A model generated the notes under the pieces. That model was not told where the DNA came from. It searched no databases and saw nothing but the letters and a program-made list of their open reading frames with translations. Position numbers and translations under genes: made by a program. 64,000 nt of DNA, from assembly GCF_007991615.1 (NCBI RefSeq), contig NZ_BJYR01000018.1:124001-188000 (forward strand), read 5' to 3'. This DNA comes from Novosphingobium sediminis. Lineage in GTDB: Bacteria; Pseudomonadota; Alphaproteobacteria; Sphingomonadales; Sphingomonadaceae. Numbering within the stretch: the stretch's first letter is position 1; the number at the start of each line of letters is the position of its first letter. This document shows positions 62,703-64,000 of the stretch, in pieces.

Positions 62703-62780
62703 GCATCCTTCGACAGGCTCAGGATGAGCGGGGTTGGTTTGAAGCCAACCTAAACCGCTCGCGCTGAGCTTGTCGAAGCA
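62703..62780. repeat. Dispersed inverted repeat, copy 3
   Basis: A left arm (62703-62731, GCATCCTTCGACAGGCTCAG...) and a right arm (62755-62780) flank an inner hairpin GGTTGG/CCAACC (62732-62737/62745-62750). The arms match those at 8333-8414 and 34678-34792. It lies in the 198-base gap between serA and the NTF2-like gene. Confidence 0.75.
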
Positions 62781-62888
62781 CCGCCCACAACACCCGCCCC
62801 AAAGGGCGACGCCCTGCGCGCCATTTGACCCGGCCCCGAAAGCCCCATAGCCTGCGCCCCGGGGACCATTCCTTCGGGGGCTTTTCAT

Positions 62889-63305
62889 ATGCGCAAGACA
62901 CTTCTCGCCGCAGCCATTCTCGCCTGCACCGCCACACCGGCGCTTGCCAACGACAACGCGATGATTCAGGCCGCTGACGACGCGCTTGCAGCGGCGTTCA
63001 ACAAGGGTGACGGCGCCGCCGTCGGCGCGATGTACGCGCCAGACGCCACGATGCTCCCCGGTGACAACAAGCTCTACAAGGGCGCAGACATCACCGCCTT
63101 CTGGGTCGGCGCGACCAGCGCGCTGGCCAACCTCAAGCTCACGGTCCTCGAAACCGAACGCCTTTCGCCCACCTACATCCGCGAAATCTCGCGCGTCGAA
63201 TACGACACCAAGGGCGACAAGTCCGTCCACGCCAACGTCACCGCCGTCGTCGTCTACAAGCTGGTGAACGGCAAGTGGATGCTCTGGACCGACATCTTCC
63301 ATTGA
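62889..63305 (+). CDS. Secreted NTF2-like (SgcJ/EcaC-type) protein
   Basis: A 138-residue exported protein with a signal peptide (MRKTLLAAAILACTATPALA, cleavage about residue 20). The mature part is a single NTF2/SnoaL-like cone: MIQAADDALAAAFNKGDGAAVGAMYAPDATMLPGD, KLYKGADITAFWVGATSA and a C-terminal VYKLVNGKWMLWTDIFH. The fold serves many enzymes and binding proteins; no catalytic dyad can be fixed here. ATG 62889 follows a TTCGGGGGC stretch with weak ribosome site. Confidence 0.8.
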   Translation: MRKTLLAAAILACTATPALANDNAMIQAADDALAAAFNKGDGAAVGAMYAPDATMLPGDNKLYKGADITAFWVGATSALANLKLTVLETERLSPTYIREISRVEYDTKGDKSVHANVTAVVVYKLVNGKWMLWTDIFH

Positions 63306-63380
63306 TCCCTGGATGGCCTTCTCCTCTTCAGGGGAGAGGGTGGGGTGAGAGGAATGTAACGGCCAAGGGCGCAGTCCGAA

Positions 63381-64000
63381 ATGTCTGAAAGTACCACTTA
63401 CGACGCGGTCATCATCGGTGCCGGCGTCATCGGCTGCGCCATCGCGCTCGATCTCGCCCGGCGCGGCCTGCGCACCCTGAACGTGGACCGCGGCCCCGCA
63501 CCGGGGCACGGCTCCACTTCCTGGTCCGCTGCGATCATCCGGCCCTACTACTCGACCACGGACGGCACTGCGCTCGCTTTCGAAGCCCACTTCGCGTGGC
63601 AGAACTGGGAAGAATACCTCGGCTATCGCCCCGAAAGCGCGCTGCACTACCACGAAATCGGCTGTCTCGTGCTTGAGGCGGCGGAAAACCGCAAGCTCGC
63701 AGGGACGCGCTCCATCATGCGCGAAGTTGGTGTTCCGTTCACCAATGTGGCGACAAGCGATCTTCCCGAATGGCTCCCCGGCGCGGACCTCCGCCAGTTC
63801 AGCCCGGCGCGCCGGATCGATGATCCGCAGTTCGGCGAAACCGCAGGCGATCCCATCACCGGCGCGATGTTCTGCCCCACGGGCGGCTACATCAGTGATC
63901 CCCAACTCGCCACGGCCCAGATCGCGGGAGCAGTCGAGCATGCCGGCGGCCATTTCCGCTTCAACGACACAGTGCTCGCCATCCATCAGTCCGCCGGAAG
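63381..64000 (+). CDS. DadA-type FAD-dependent oxidoreductase (3' end outside window)
   Basis: The first 206 residues of a DAO-family flavoprotein. The N-terminal dinucleotide site is YDAVIIGAGVIGCAIALDLARRGLRTL, followed by GHGSTSWSAAIIRPYYST, the flavin-contact segment typical of DadA/glycine-sarcosine oxidases. The protein runs off the window end. The family oxidises amines such as D-amino acids, glycine or sarcosine, and the neighbouring serine genes hint at amino-acid metabolism. ATG 63381 gives MSESTTYDAVIIGAG; its ribosome site is weak. Confidence 0.87.
   Translation, partial: MSESTTYDAVIIGAGVIGCAIALDLARRGLRTLNVDRGPAPGHGSTSWSAAIIRPYYSTTDGTALAFEAHFAWQNWEEYLGYRPESALHYHEIGCLVLEAAENRKLAGTRSIMREVGVPFTNVATSDLPEWLPGADLRQFSPARRIDDPQFGETAGDPITGAMFCPTGGYISDPQLATAQIAGAVEHAGGHFRFNDTVLAIHQSAG

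Noticed and set aside
61215..63986. A minus-strand open frame of about 920 codons opposite serA and beyond
   Set aside because: It runs antisense through serA, intergenic repeats and two other genes; it has no recognisable domain and is explained by GC-rich codon bias.
1..64000. Prophage, transposon, toxin-antitoxin, restriction or other defence genes
   Set aside because: I found no integrase, transposase, restriction, Cas or toxin-antitoxin motif in the genes of this window.

Overview
The window is a high-GC, densely coded bacterial chromosome segment. It most likely comes from an alphaproteobacterium of the Sphingomonadales (Novosphingobium/Sphingomonas-like). The pointers are the chvG-hprK-EIIA-HPr arrangement, a PhoK-like alkaline phosphatase, hemC divergent from tsaD, a sphingomonad-style TonB receptor with SDR/GST/VOC genes, and serC-serA of the alphaproteobacterial type. 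I see no rRNA, tRNA, CRISPR array, transposase or prophage. No gap without a gene exceeds about 270 bases. Adjacent genes often share ATGA or TGATG stop/start overlaps.

Layout. 1-4.3 kb: end of a ChvG-type sensor kinase, then HprK, RapZ, EIIA, HPr (a regulatory PTS with no sugar permease in the window) and a TrmH/SpoU methyltransferase. 4.4-9.2 kb: housekeeping genes rmuC, def, recR (minus strand) and fmt, truA (plus), with REP-like hairpins. 9.2-14.7 kb: a quinone-oxidoreductase-like MDR enzyme, a lone cobS, and a tight operon alternating three glutathione transferases with two VOC proteins. 14.7-19.5 kb: a Tat-exported DUF885 peptidase, a membrane acyltransferase, an RTX-repeat protein behind an AT-rich promoter region, and small proteins. 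19.5-25.6 kb: an accessory cluster with a TetR regulator (perfect palindrome over its start codon), a VOC-like protein, two SDRs, a TonB-dependent receptor and a four-helix membrane protein that resembles styrene oxide isomerase.

25.6-34.6 kb: a hydrolase divergent from two tandem cysteine desulfurases plus a [2Fe-2S] ferredoxin, a secreted Calx-beta/DUF11 protein, an enoyl-CoA hydratase, parC and an SDR. 34.7-51.8 kb: DsbD, PhoK-like phosphatase, a Ubi-type hydroxylase, hemC-hemD plus a HemX/mitofilin-like gene, tsaD-gpsA-flippase-HHH protein, uvrB, and envelope proteins. 51.9-59.7 kb: a molybdopterin oxidoreductase, then a four-gene operon (permuted ATP-grasp, alpha-E, transglutaminase, Anbu proteasome homologue) followed by a regulator with a degenerate receiver domain. 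59.7-64 kb: an extensin-like lipoprotein, serC with a structured leader, serA, an NTF2-like secreted protein and the start of a DadA-type oxidoreductase.

The most notable system is the Anbu operon at 54.2-58.2 kb, whose biological role is still unsettled. It sits beside an unusual LuxR/FixJ-type regulator. Second come the styrene-oxide-isomerase-like protein between SDR genes and the interleaved GST/VOC operon.
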